Positions 1 through 9,888 of a DNA stretch of 12,885 bases are shown in pieces. The position numbers were made by a program, and so were the translations under genes. A model generated the notes under the pieces. The model did no database searches and was not told where the DNA came from. It worked only from the letters and a program-made list of their open reading frames with translations. Each line of letters starts with the position of its first letter. Positions within the stretch are counted from its first letter, which is position 1. Origin of the DNA: Smittium culicis. Its lineage: Eukaryota > Kickxellomycota > Harpellomycetes > Harpellales > Legeriomycetaceae. The stretch covers positions 1 through 12,885 of the forward strand of contig LSSN01001976.1 in assembly GCA_001970855.1 (NCBI GenBank), given 5' to 3'.

Positions 1-1322
1 TCCAATATCATTAAAAGCGTTTTGGACTGGTCAGTTACCGAATATTGGAACTCGCCTCGCACATTTCTTCACGCTAATAGAGATTCCGCATATCTCCTAG
101 ATTCTAGAGTAATAATTTTGCAATATTATTTATTTTATTTTAGTGTTTTTTCAAAAAAAAAAAAGTAATAACACACATATTTCAAACTATCTAAATATCC
201 ATCAAAAATTAAAAAAATTTGTATCTTTAAATTAAAAAATTAGGCTAGCGAAACTTCAAATAAAATTATTTTTTGCAATTATTCTTCATCATCAAAGTCA
301 GATTCTTCTGAAAAGATCGTTTCTGTAAAGACTGATGCCTTAAATCCTTTTCATTCGATTATAGGCACAACTAAAAATATTTCTGTATATGATATGAGGT
401 TTAACTCCTCGCCATTATTGTCTTGGAAACATGATTTCTCATCTATGGATCCTCCAGTTTTTCTCGATACTATCTTACACAGTGACATTAAGAGCTCAGT
501 AGACAATAACAAAAACATATGTAAACTAATATTTAATTTTCTTTAGCAATCACCTAGCATTCTTCTTTTTTTTTTAATATCATTTATTTTTTCACGTTTA
601 CTAGGCTCGATCGTAGCTGCTTCTAAACATAAAGCTCTAATTTCTACATTCACATACCACCAGAGTAGAAGCAATGGCTCGCCAGTTATATCATTAAGCC
701 GCTCAAGTTTAAACTCTTTCCACTCCCATGAATCAAACAAAATACAACTTCTTGATAACATTTCACAAAGTCAATTTTATTCGAGCGATTTGAAAACTAA
801 AATTCAAAGATCAGAAATGTACCCGTTCCCAAATCTCGATGGTATTGTGATTGATAAATGCTTCAGCTTTGATGACTTCGATGATGATTCTAACTTCTAC
901 AAAACTGATGGTGGGATGTATGGAAATAACTCCACTATTTATCAATTTGGTCAAGACGGTTCTCTATACTCGCAAAACTACAAATCTTTCAAAATAAGCT
1001 CAAACATAAACTCTAAAAAATATAAAAAATCTGAAAACTCTCAAAATTCCGCAATGACCTTGCTTTCAAACTATCTGTCTGATCCTAATACAATAAAACC
1101 TGTTTCCTCTTTCAGCCAACTAGAATCATCTCAAGTAACCAGAGACTTAGGTCTCAACTTGATCGACTCTAATGGTCAGATTTTTATATCATTTAACGAA
1201 AATTACATGTTTGAAGAGATAACTAAGATTGAATCCAGTTTAAATGAGTGGCCTTTTATTAGAAGAGACTTTAGGCCTACTTTAAATTGTAAGCTTTTTA
1301 CTACATGAACTAATCACTACGC

Positions 1323-1357
<35 letters not shown>

Positions 1358-2789
1358 GTTGCTTAATTTAATGATAACATTGCTCTTTTATTACCAAAGT
1401 AGAAATAACATTAGTCTTTTTAATACTTATTTTTCAATAGATCTATACGGCTTAATTGGCAGAGAAAAAATGTGGTTTTCAAAAAACGAAATCGCTTCGT
1501 ATAATCTAATAGAGCCTTTAATCAACAGCAATAGTATGAATAAGGTCATAGATAAAGCTCTTTATTTTGCATTAGATAGTGATTTATCTGAATTTACTCC
1601 TAAGTCCGAGAATTTAGAAAAATCTAAAAGCAATGAACCTGATTTAGAAGAAAATATCGATCCTAAAGAAAATAAAAGCGCTAATAAAGACGATTCGGAA
1701 ATTTCTACCCGTTTTGGAACCAAGTTTGTGAAAAACTTACTTGCTAGCGAAGTTATCGACCTGGCAATACAATACATTTCAAAAACATACGTTTTCACTA
1801 AAAATGGGAAAATAGTAAAGCTCGAAAGCAAACTAAAAAAAAAAGAATATATTAGACTAAACACAACTAATTTGATCAATCTTGTTAGAATTAAAATGAT
1901 TGATTTAATAGAGTCGAGACTCATTTTTCTTTTATTAGAGTACTTATATGATAAAAATTCGAACGTTGAATCAAGCGATCTTGATTTTGATAATAAAGAG
2001 ATTCGCCAAAAGAACAAACTTTTGTTAAAAATTTCAGAGTTTAAAATTGACTCAATTGCTGTATTTAGTGCAGGAAAAGTAGGTATTTCTGAACATAACC
2101 TAGCAATTAAACTGAAGTACGAAGAATACCTGCAAAACAAGTCCGACAGTATGTCAAATCATAACTTAACTCAAGGCTTAATTCAAACAGTTGCCGAATC
2201 ATTAAAACCATACTTTTTTGGTGGAAAGAACATTAACTCAAAGGATAAGTTTGTGAATGGGTTCTTCAACAATTGTCTATACCACTTATCTAAAAGACTA
2301 CTTTTTAGCAGCACTATACTAATACGCAAACATCAAAACTTGAAATCTAACCCGTCCTTAATAAACAGCGAAAAATTCATTGTTTGCAAAATGGGGAATT
2401 TGAAGCTATCGCCAAAATTACCAACTTTTGTCAAAGTTTTAGATCGCCTATGGTCAGCCAACTTGAGTGTCATACCACCGAGCACACAGCAGCTCCAAAA
2501 TCCCTACAGGCATCCTAGACCTACTATGGCTAGACAAAATAAAGCCAGCGCTAACACCAGTGCAACCAGTTCCTCTAACCGTCAACCTGCTATAACGACT
2601 GTTCTATCTACAACAAGAGCGTCAATAGTCGAAACTAGCTCACAAATCCCATCAATCGCGCCCTCAATTAGAACAATCAACTCTATTCCCCAAAGCCAAA
2701 TTATTAGTGTTGTTGCAGCTGCTAGTCAAACCCAAAAGTCTCAAAAAGAAAAGAAACCTAAGAAGAAAGCAAGAAAGATTGGTTTCTAA
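1..2789 (+). CDS. RRN6: RNA polymerase I-specific initiation factor, Rrn6/TAF1C-like subunit (5' partial, 4 exons)
   Basis: Spliced model: <1-108, 244-520, 605-1288, 1441-2789, giving 805 codons plus TAA with the 5' end outside the window. Introns are GT-AG (gtaata, gtaaac, gtaagc donors), and every junction restores one open frame. Rrn6 (yeast core factor) and TAF1C (animal SL1) share a WD-like propeller that helps load RNA polymerase I on rDNA promoters in the nucleolus. Seen here, numbering from the window edge: SPRTFLHANRDSAYLLDSR at 18-36, matching the family's 'PRT..A.R....LLD.R' strand; a YDMRF..SPLLSW.HD block at about 85-100, the signature 'D-R...PLL.W.H' motif; then a Ser/Asn-rich middle, a mainly helical region in exon 4, a Ser/Thr/Gln-rich linker and a Lys/Arg-rich tail ending KKARKIGF. 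A short basic tail ending in GF is typical of fungal Rrn6 proteins. Yeast Rrn6 is about 890 residues, so little is missing. The main uncertainty is intron 3, where a different acceptor would change a few residues. Confidence 0.85.
1326..1355. repeat. (TC)n microsatellite inside RRN6 intron 3
   Basis: Fifteen uninterrupted TC units lie in the intron at 1289-1440, about 85 bp upstream of the chosen acceptor at 1440. On the sense strand it is a long pyrimidine tract, preceded by a branch-like ACTAAT near 1309. It could therefore favour a nearer acceptor, but no nearer AG that I tested restores the frame. It is a likely length-polymorphic site. Confidence 0.95.
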
Positions 2790-2860
2790 ACCTTTTTTTT
2801 TCCTGTTTTCTTTTGTCTTTTCTTTCCCCTACTCGTTGTGCTTTATCTCATTTGACTGTA

Positions 2861-2918
2861 AATAAAATATAAATATTGGCCTATGTACAAAAATAAAATA
2901 AAAATAAATTTATTTATT
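2861..2918. terminator. Convergent poly(A) signals shared by RRN6 and SMP3
   Basis: Only about 200 bp separate the RRN6 stop (2787-2789, +) from the SMP3 stop (2990-2992, -). AATAAA occurs on the plus strand at 2861-2866 and again within the A/T run near 2890-2908. On the minus strand it occurs at 2909-2914 and 2913-2918. The 14-bp perfect palindrome AAATAAATTTATTT at 2902-2915 presents the hexamer on both strands. A T-rich tract at about 2792-2827 follows the RRN6 stop directly. The assignment as 3'-end signals rests on motif and position only. Confidence 0.6.
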
Positions 2919-2989
2919 GGATCAAATATAAAAATCTCAAAAACTTATACGGTTATATTTATAATTAGTTCATAACAAAAAATAAATGA

Positions 2990-5900
2990 TTAAATTTTTT
3001 CTGCAAGTAGGTAACAATTCAAGTCGCGCGATTTAAATAGTGACTTAAAATACATATCCAAACTATCAAATTCAATGTGGTTGTGAATAGAAAAGATTGG
3101 TATAAATTCAAGATTTGGTTTGCTATTCAAATCATATTTTCCGTTTCCAGAATCTGCTTGAGGAATAAATTCAGTAATATTATAAATACTAGGGATGACT
3201 ACCAATGTTCTAGAAACATACAAAAAAATAATTCACTCAGGTTATAATTATTTACTAAATCACTTTTTTAAATTGTTTATAATCGTAATATACAGGGTTT
3301 TTTTTTTGAATAAATTTCACAAAAAAAAAAAAAAAAGAAAAAGGAAATCTAACCTTTCATAAATAGTATCATCGATTTTTCTATAATCTATCTGGACAGG
3401 TGAAGCACTAGCATTACTCTTAACCTGAACCAAAGTGCTGTGCTTAAATATACTCATTATTTCATGTTTTTTCTTTCCAGATGTATTCTTGACTATTATA
3501 TTAGATTGAGCTAAAAAAAGTTGTGTAAAATCAAAGTCAAATGATTGTGATAACAGAATTTTATTAAAAAAAATTATAAAAATATAAAAAATTTACATTT
3601 TTTCCCATACGTGTCAACCAAGTGTAAAGGTGGAATTAGCGTATAAACAAACCAAACAACTGTGTTTAATTTATACTCTTGAGTAATATCAGCTATGTCA
3701 AGGTTGAGGTTTTGTAAACTATCAAGAAATACAGTTAGAGTATCGTTTTTTAAGCCAGAAAAAGTAGCTTTAGAAGATTTAACTGCGTCAATAATTTGAT
3801 GATGTTGTGTGTTCAGTTTCCAAATCACTGGAACGACGCCTGATTCGTGGAAATATCCAAAAACAAAGGCAAGAATTATGTTGAATATAGCAATAGAGGT
3901 CTAAAATAGGTCAAAAAGCAATATGTTAAATACGAATAATTAATAATGCAACTATTAATCGAGTTTAAAAAACGTAATAGAAGATATAAAAATTTACCAT
4001 CATAGGTCCAGATATTTTAGAGTTAGATATTCCTAGAAAAAAAATAAACCCAGATAACATAGGAAGTAAAAATCTCATTTCTTGGTGAGGAGCAAAAGAC
4101 AGCACAAGTAGACCCAGACCAGATGACATCAAGCATGCTAGAGATAGATTTATTGGTTAAATATGTAAATTTTTTTAGCAATTTCATAAATTTAAATTAG
4201 ATGTGTGTATTACTAGTGAATTCAAACTCGAATTAAAGTTTAAAAATAGAGTATTGCAATTGAATTAAGAAAATCTAATTTAATCAAATGATAAACTAGA
4301 AATACCATATTCTGATAATGGCAAAGATAGCATTTTATTGCTAATATCTAAGAGATTTTTCGAGCTCTTAAATTGACTCGTGCGAGCTTTGAGAGTTTTA
4401 TACACTAGAATTAAGAGAGGACCGTAGAATAGCGGTGTGTTTAGTATTATATGTAGATACAGTGGGTGTAAGCCATGGATTCTTAAATTTTCGACGTTTG
4501 AGTTATATTTGAAATTATTAATAATAGTAATTTCTGAAAATATCGAGTCCTAAATTAAGTGTTAGTAAGCAAGTTATCGTTTAATAAACATAAATAGCAG
4601 TTAGTTATAAATAAATATACCTTTTTAAAATAAACTTTATCAGTTAACAGACAAAGGAAAATGCTAACTAATAGAGAAGCTGCACCAACAAATAATGATA
4701 CAAAAAAATTGAATGGGCTTCTATAGTTACAAGTTTAAGAGAGCGATTCAATAGTTAAAATTTAATATGATTAGTATAAAGATATAATTGGTATGCGTGT
4801 GCATGTATTAAAACTGTTAGATGTTACTTTGATAGCTTAAACAATAGGATTATCAGTAAAAGCGCAGGGAAGGCAGAAAAAAAAACAAAAGTAATTCTCG
4901 AAAAAGACCCTATTCCAAAAATAAAACCAAAAAAAGCCACTTTAAAATAAATAGAGGAGTAGCTTATATCAGCAATTTTTTCGGTTATAGTAACTTTGTC
5001 GCTGATATTAAATTTAATGGGCTTTTTAGGTTTATTATTAATTTTGGTTTCTGAATTTATTTGCGAGATTAGAATGGCTAGGGATTCAAGATCAGAAACG
5101 ATGTATAATAGCATAGACAACAGCAAATTTTCGAACGAATTAGAAAAGGATCGATTTTGAAATACTGATATAGCGTATGACACAGAGTAAATAAAAAGAA
5201 TTTTGAATTTAAACTTTTTTGATTTTTGAAGCTTCGACATTAATCTGTATAACAAGTAGTCTTGCATATTATTAAAAGGCAAATGTAATTATACATAATT
5301 AATATAGATTTTAAAGTGATGTATGTATATTTGATGTTTTTAAAGCTAGGATAAAAAAGATTGAGCAAAAAATAGTTACCAACTGAAAGTGAGAGTAAAA
5401 GGTTATAAGTCCGAGTGGTGTAGAAAATCATCTTTGGATAAGAAATTGAATCTAAGCATGGATAAATTAGTAATATGAATTATTAGCTATCAATTGCACA
5501 AAAACTGATAACGATGACGGTAGATTGAATAATATGAAATTATAGCGGAAAGTATTACCAAAAGAAAAATAAAAATTTGTAAAAAATCTGATTGAATCAA
5601 TAAGATTGCCAAAGTATGGGTGATTTTTCAAATAATCGTCGAACATCATATATACGCGTGTAAGTTCGATATTGTTGTAAAAATCTTTGAAAAGCTTTAT
5701 TAGGTATATCGGGATACCCGAATGTAAGTATCTATTTTTAATTTCGAAACGAATATATTTGAAATCCTTGAAGCTTGTTTTTTTTTAAAATAGGGTAGCA
5801 TGGATTGAATGATTTAGAATATATAATTATTAAAAGTTAAAAGTTACATAGGCAACATAGATCTACATGGATAGTTAGGATCAAATTCCCAAGCTCGAAA

Positions 5901-6193
5901 AACATCGATCGAATTTATATCACCTAATAATTTTATATTTGTATTCAAAAGATAATATTTACTGAAAGTTCATTATTATTTTAAATACAGTTTATAAGAA
6001 AAGCGAGTAATTTTTGGTGAATATTTTTCGCTATATTGAAAATTACCAATTTCAATAATATAATAAGATGGTTATTATTACCTGCCATTATTTCAGGGCC
6101 TTGAAAAAACTCGTCGGGATGAATATAACTTGTTTGCAGGGAGAAAAAAGTCCTTGACACAAGAGTCAAAAAATATAAATATTCGATTGCCAT
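2990..6193 (-). CDS. SMP3: GPI mannosyltransferase 4 (SMP3/PIG-Z, GT22 family), 11 exons
   Basis: Minus-strand exons: 6193-6082, 5923-5848, 5731-5559, 5451-5380, 5260-4828, 4720-4621, 4549-4306, 4137-3998, 3900-3597, 3510-3354, 3209-2990. They join into one 677-codon frame (676 residues plus TAA). The family adds the fourth mannose to the GPI precursor from dolichol-phosphate mannose in the ER lumen. Seen: an N-terminal membrane segment followed at once by HPDE (25-28) and FFQGPEI, the hallmark acidic motif of the first lumenal loop; W-FDP...RS (49-59); [12 protein letters not shown] (178-189), the family's 'QTR-FSNS-E' block; a G-FSRITF-type block in exon 5; HGLHPLYLH (347-355); [10 protein letters not shown] (420-429); and HESGVVP (468-474), the family's 'HQGGVVP'. 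Many hydrophobic segments fit a polytopic ER enzyme. The ATG at 6193 is the first in frame and sits just before the conserved loop, so I see no room for a longer N-terminus. At 676 residues it is longer than yeast Smp3 (about 516), with added length mainly in lumenal or linker parts. The last donor (gttaga, 3353) is the least certain junction. Confidence 0.93.
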
Positions 6194-7105
6194 GAATTAC
6201 TTTTAGATATTTTTTAAAATATCAAGCTGGGTCGAAAAATGTTATTTCAAACAAAATGATTCAAAGACGTTTGATCACATTTAGAAGGAATAAACGAGAA
6301 AAGAGTTGTATAGCACTTTTGTGACTTTAAATTCAAATGTAGCATTAACCCTTATATGGGCGGTTGACTATTTTTGGACCACCAAATATAGCCAACAGCG
6401 TTCAATTAAAAAATTTCAACTCCAAGAATTTAAACAAGATTGGTATATTACAAAATAGAAACAAATAATAAACTTGCTTATAAATCATAAACGAATCATT
6501 AAATTGATTTTTTTAAAGAATGTTGGACGGGAAGGGGATATAGTAAGATGAAATTGGATAACCTGTTTCGATTTGCTGATATTATTGGGTTTAAATTTTA
6601 CAGATTTTTTCATTTACATGTATTGGGTATTAAACATAACCAATAAGAGAGCAGTAAACCCCATAATTGGGTATAGCTACTCTATTGCCTATTATTTATT
6701 ATTTTTTATTTTTTATTTATATTTCTAGGCTCGACGTTTAAAAATTTCTAACATCTACAAACTTTAAAAAAAAATCAAGCCTCGTTTCTGATTAGACATT
6801 AATCAATCACCATAAATGCCAACTATGATATTAAAGTGAGCTCTATAAAGCTTTTCAAAGTTCTCTTTCATATCAAAAAAAATACTGTACCAAATAATAT
6901 TAAAATAACATTTAGATTTATCGTTAAAGCTTATCTGGTGATTTTAGTCATTCTACTAAAAAACTAGCAAATTATTAACAAAATTTTTTTAAAGTGGGAT
7001 TTAAAAGAAATAAATTCATTAAATTATTTAGTATTGTGAAAGAATCGAGTAGTACCGAAATCAGAATCAAATTAATTTATAAAATTTTGGCCATTATGAA
7101 TGAGC
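6194..7105. other. Intergenic: SMP3 promoter side and APEH 3' end
   Basis: This 912-bp gap lies between two same-strand (-) genes, so it should contain the APEH 3' UTR on the right and the SMP3 promoter and 5' UTR on the left. No RNA gene or clear protein gene is visible. A short symmetric hairpin (GATATTTT, 2-nt gap, AAAATATC) lies at 6206-6223, 13 bp upstream of the SMP3 ATG. ATTGGGTAT occurs twice, near 6622 and 6666. An open plus-strand stretch of 54 codons at 6294-6458 has no start codon and no recognised motif. Confidence 0.6.
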
Positions 7106-9888
7106 CTAAATATGCTTGTGATAAAATCCGATGAATCCTGAAATACTTTCGCGAATTGCTTCTACAGAGTCAAGTGCATGTCCAGTGTTTTGGTATACTT
7201 TACAGTCTGATATACAGTTTTTGTTTGCGAAAAGCATCCTGTAGTATTGAAGACCTTGTTTAGGAGGTACTCTCTGGTCATTGATTCCAATGTTGAGCAA
7301 TACTGGATCGACGACAGATCCAACATACTGCATTGGGCTTGCATCCCACATAGCTTTATAAACCTCTGGGTGTAAAAGAGGTCCTTCATTAGGAGTAGTA
7401 ACCTTCATATCAAAGTTATATTTATAAAGTAATTCTTCAAAGCACCAATCTGGAATATCAGATTCGGCGACCATTTCTCCTATGTTTATGACAGGATTTC
7501 TTAAGACGTAAGCTTTAAACAGACCAGGGTTTTGTCCTGCTAACATCGCTCCGGTATAACCGGAATGGGATCCACCATTATATGCCATTCTGTTACCATC
7601 AACTAGCTTTTTGGTCTCTGATAAATCCTTAGCAACGTAAATTATTTCTGAAACTTCAAGCTTGCCGATTTTCCCAAGAAGCTCATCAACAGAATCTTGC
7701 CCAAATCCTAACGATCCAGTATAATTTACTTGTGCAACTGCAAAACCAAGAAGAGTCATAACAGTTGGAACTAAGCTAGTTCCGGATATCAATGTTGAAT
7801 GTGGACCTCCATGTGGTAAAACGAGCAAAGGAGGTAATTCGCTGCTACCTTTAAAGTACTTGTGAATATCAGCTTTTGCTTTAGGGAAGCTATAGATTGT
7901 TTGTAAAAATTTAGTTTTTTCAGGGTACTCGATAACTGTCCAGTCAATGTTTTCGCTGATTAGGTTAGATGCTTTTTTTTTTGAATTTATAATTTATAAT
8001 TTTTAGTTAATATTATTATTCGTTTAAATAAATATAGTTTAATAAACACGATTAAAGGCGTACCTGTTGTGTTTGAATTTATCAAATTTAGTTTAGACCA
8101 TTTTGGAACTGAAACAGCGCTGGTGGAACTTTCGTCATTATGCAATATGTTTCCGACATATAGATCTAAGGCTTGGGCAGGGTTAGAGTAGATAGTAAGA
8201 ATAGTTCCGTCTTGTGATGCAGATAAGAAGTCCATATTTCCAAAGCCATTACAATTGGCTCTGCTTGGGAAAGATAATTTGCTTATTTTTTTTGTTGAAA
8301 TTTCAAGTGCTAGCACCACTTGACTGCTTGTCCAGATTGAGGCAAAAAACATAAAAAGTCTATTAGAATTTTCTGGTGAAAACCAGGGATCTCTTGGTAA
8401 ATTCAAAGTGTAAACTCCAGGGAACTCTGCTGGGAATCGATCAGCTGAAATGGAGTCAGGAGAAGAACCGCCTTCAGCCAAGGATGCGTCAAGAAGAGCA
8501 GATGACTGGTTTCTTACAACTGGGACTAAATTTACAATTTTACGAGATGAAAAATCAATTAAGTTTATTTTAGTGCAGCCTGCATGAGGGCCTCCAACAC
8601 TTGAGCTTAGGTAAACAATTGAATTTCCGTTGGGTGTAGTTCTTGGCGACCTTGCGTTAAACTCGCTATGGTCACTATGGCTAGTTAAATTCTCCAAATT
8701 ATTTCCACTAATATCACAAGCAAATAAGTAACTAGGCCTGTTTTGACAATAAACAAGGCCAAGTCTTCTTGGCTCTACGATATACCCAGTAAATATAATT
8801 AGCTCATTTTGATTTTGGTCGGTAATCCAAGATGGTTGACCAGGAGCAATGTTTGAGCTATTTCCTAATTCTCCAGTAACTGGACCGATAGTATTATTGA
8901 TTAAATCAACTAAAAGTAAAACGGGAGGTAACCTTCCATTATAGGTCTCGCCATAGTCTTCATTAAAGTTATATCTACGAGGATCAGCAAGTTTAGGTTT
9001 TAGTGAAACACTCTTTTTTGAATCTCCAGAAACTGAGCTGCTCGGTTTAAAAGAGTCATATTCACTCATTTCTGCGACATAAATGGCGTAATTTCCTGAT
9101 GGAGACCATTCGATACCACCAAAACATTCTATATTAAAAATATATTTTATGAGATATAATGGAGCATATTATGTATAATTTACATTAAATCATTATTTTT
9201 CTCCTGAGAATAAGTAATAAAAAAGTAAATAGAAAGTTACCGTCAGTGTAAAAAGCGCCATGGACATCAGTAACTTCCCAGCTTTTATCGAGTCTGTTGT
9301 TATCCCATATCTAAAACATATGTTTTGAAGTGTTAATATTTGAAAGGGTGGATATTTTAAAACCATTAATTGAAGTGAGTACCTCAACAAATCTTTTATC
9401 AGCTCCTTTGACTGAAACGGATCTAAGTATTATGGATTTATTACATCCATTCTTTGAGAATTTTCTGAAATCAGAAGACCCATTCAAATCAACGGGATCA
9501 GAAGATGACAAAACTGTCACATTATTGTCGTGGCCTATTTTGAGAAAGAGAAATAAAAAGTAAGTAAAATGTATTCGAAATTTTTTCAACGCTTAATTGA
9601 CAAATAGAAGAGTAGCGATAGCGTTATGGGGCTTTGTATAAAAATATTCTTGAAATAAAAGTAACAATTTTTACCTATACTGATGGTGGCTTGATTATAG
9701 CAGCTTCTTGGAGATTGTCTAACAAAATCAAGCTGACGTGTTTTATACTCAATACTGAAGACACCATCAACAGAGAGATTTTTAATTGATCCTGATGATA
9801 CACTTTGGAGACCTGCGACGATTTCTAAGGTATCAAGAACTCGTTCGTTAAAATCTTTTGTGGAATCAGTAAGTTGATCTGCGCTCAT
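7106..9888 (-). CDS. APEH: Acylaminoacyl-peptidase (prolyl oligopeptidase family S9), 5 exons
   Basis: Minus-strand exons: 9888-9675, 9534-9383, 9310-9241, 9128-8064, 7971-7106, giving 789 codons (788 residues plus TAG). Human APEH has 732. The enzyme releases an N-acylated residue from blocked peptides in the cytosol; no signal peptide or membrane segment is seen. Propeller part (about 1-490): EIWDNNRL (122-129), HGAFYTDE (139-146), GGIEWSPSG (149-157), EDYGE (202-206), then PGQ-W and EPRRLGLVYC further on, all aligning in order with animal APEH. Hydrolase part (about 545-788): LPHGGPH (552-558), VNYTGSLGFGQDS (582-594), GGSHSGY (633-639), RNPVINI (658-664), SDIPDWC (671-677), NDQRVPPKQG (731-740), GHAL (764-767). 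The predicted triad is Ser635, Asp732, His765. The GxSxG elbow is changed: the residue two after Ser635 is Ser instead of Gly. Exon 5 is needed because reading through the intron at 7972-8063 hits a stop. Its acceptor follows a run of ten A, unusual but the only one found that fits the frame. The ATG at 9888 is the first plausible start. Confidence 0.93.

Noticed and set aside
521..546. A 26-bp intron ending at the first CTTTAG in RRN6 intron 2
   Set aside because: Splicing there gives an immediate in-frame stop and an implausibly short intron. The acceptor at 604 restores a frame that continues the Rrn6 protein.
1562..2140. A 192-codon minus-strand frame opposite RRN6 exon 4
   Set aside because: It is the antisense shadow of the well-supported RRN6 exon, low in complexity and without motifs.
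7162..7389. A 75-codon minus-strand frame within APEH exon 5
   Set aside because: It is an out-of-frame shadow of the conserved hydrolase domain.
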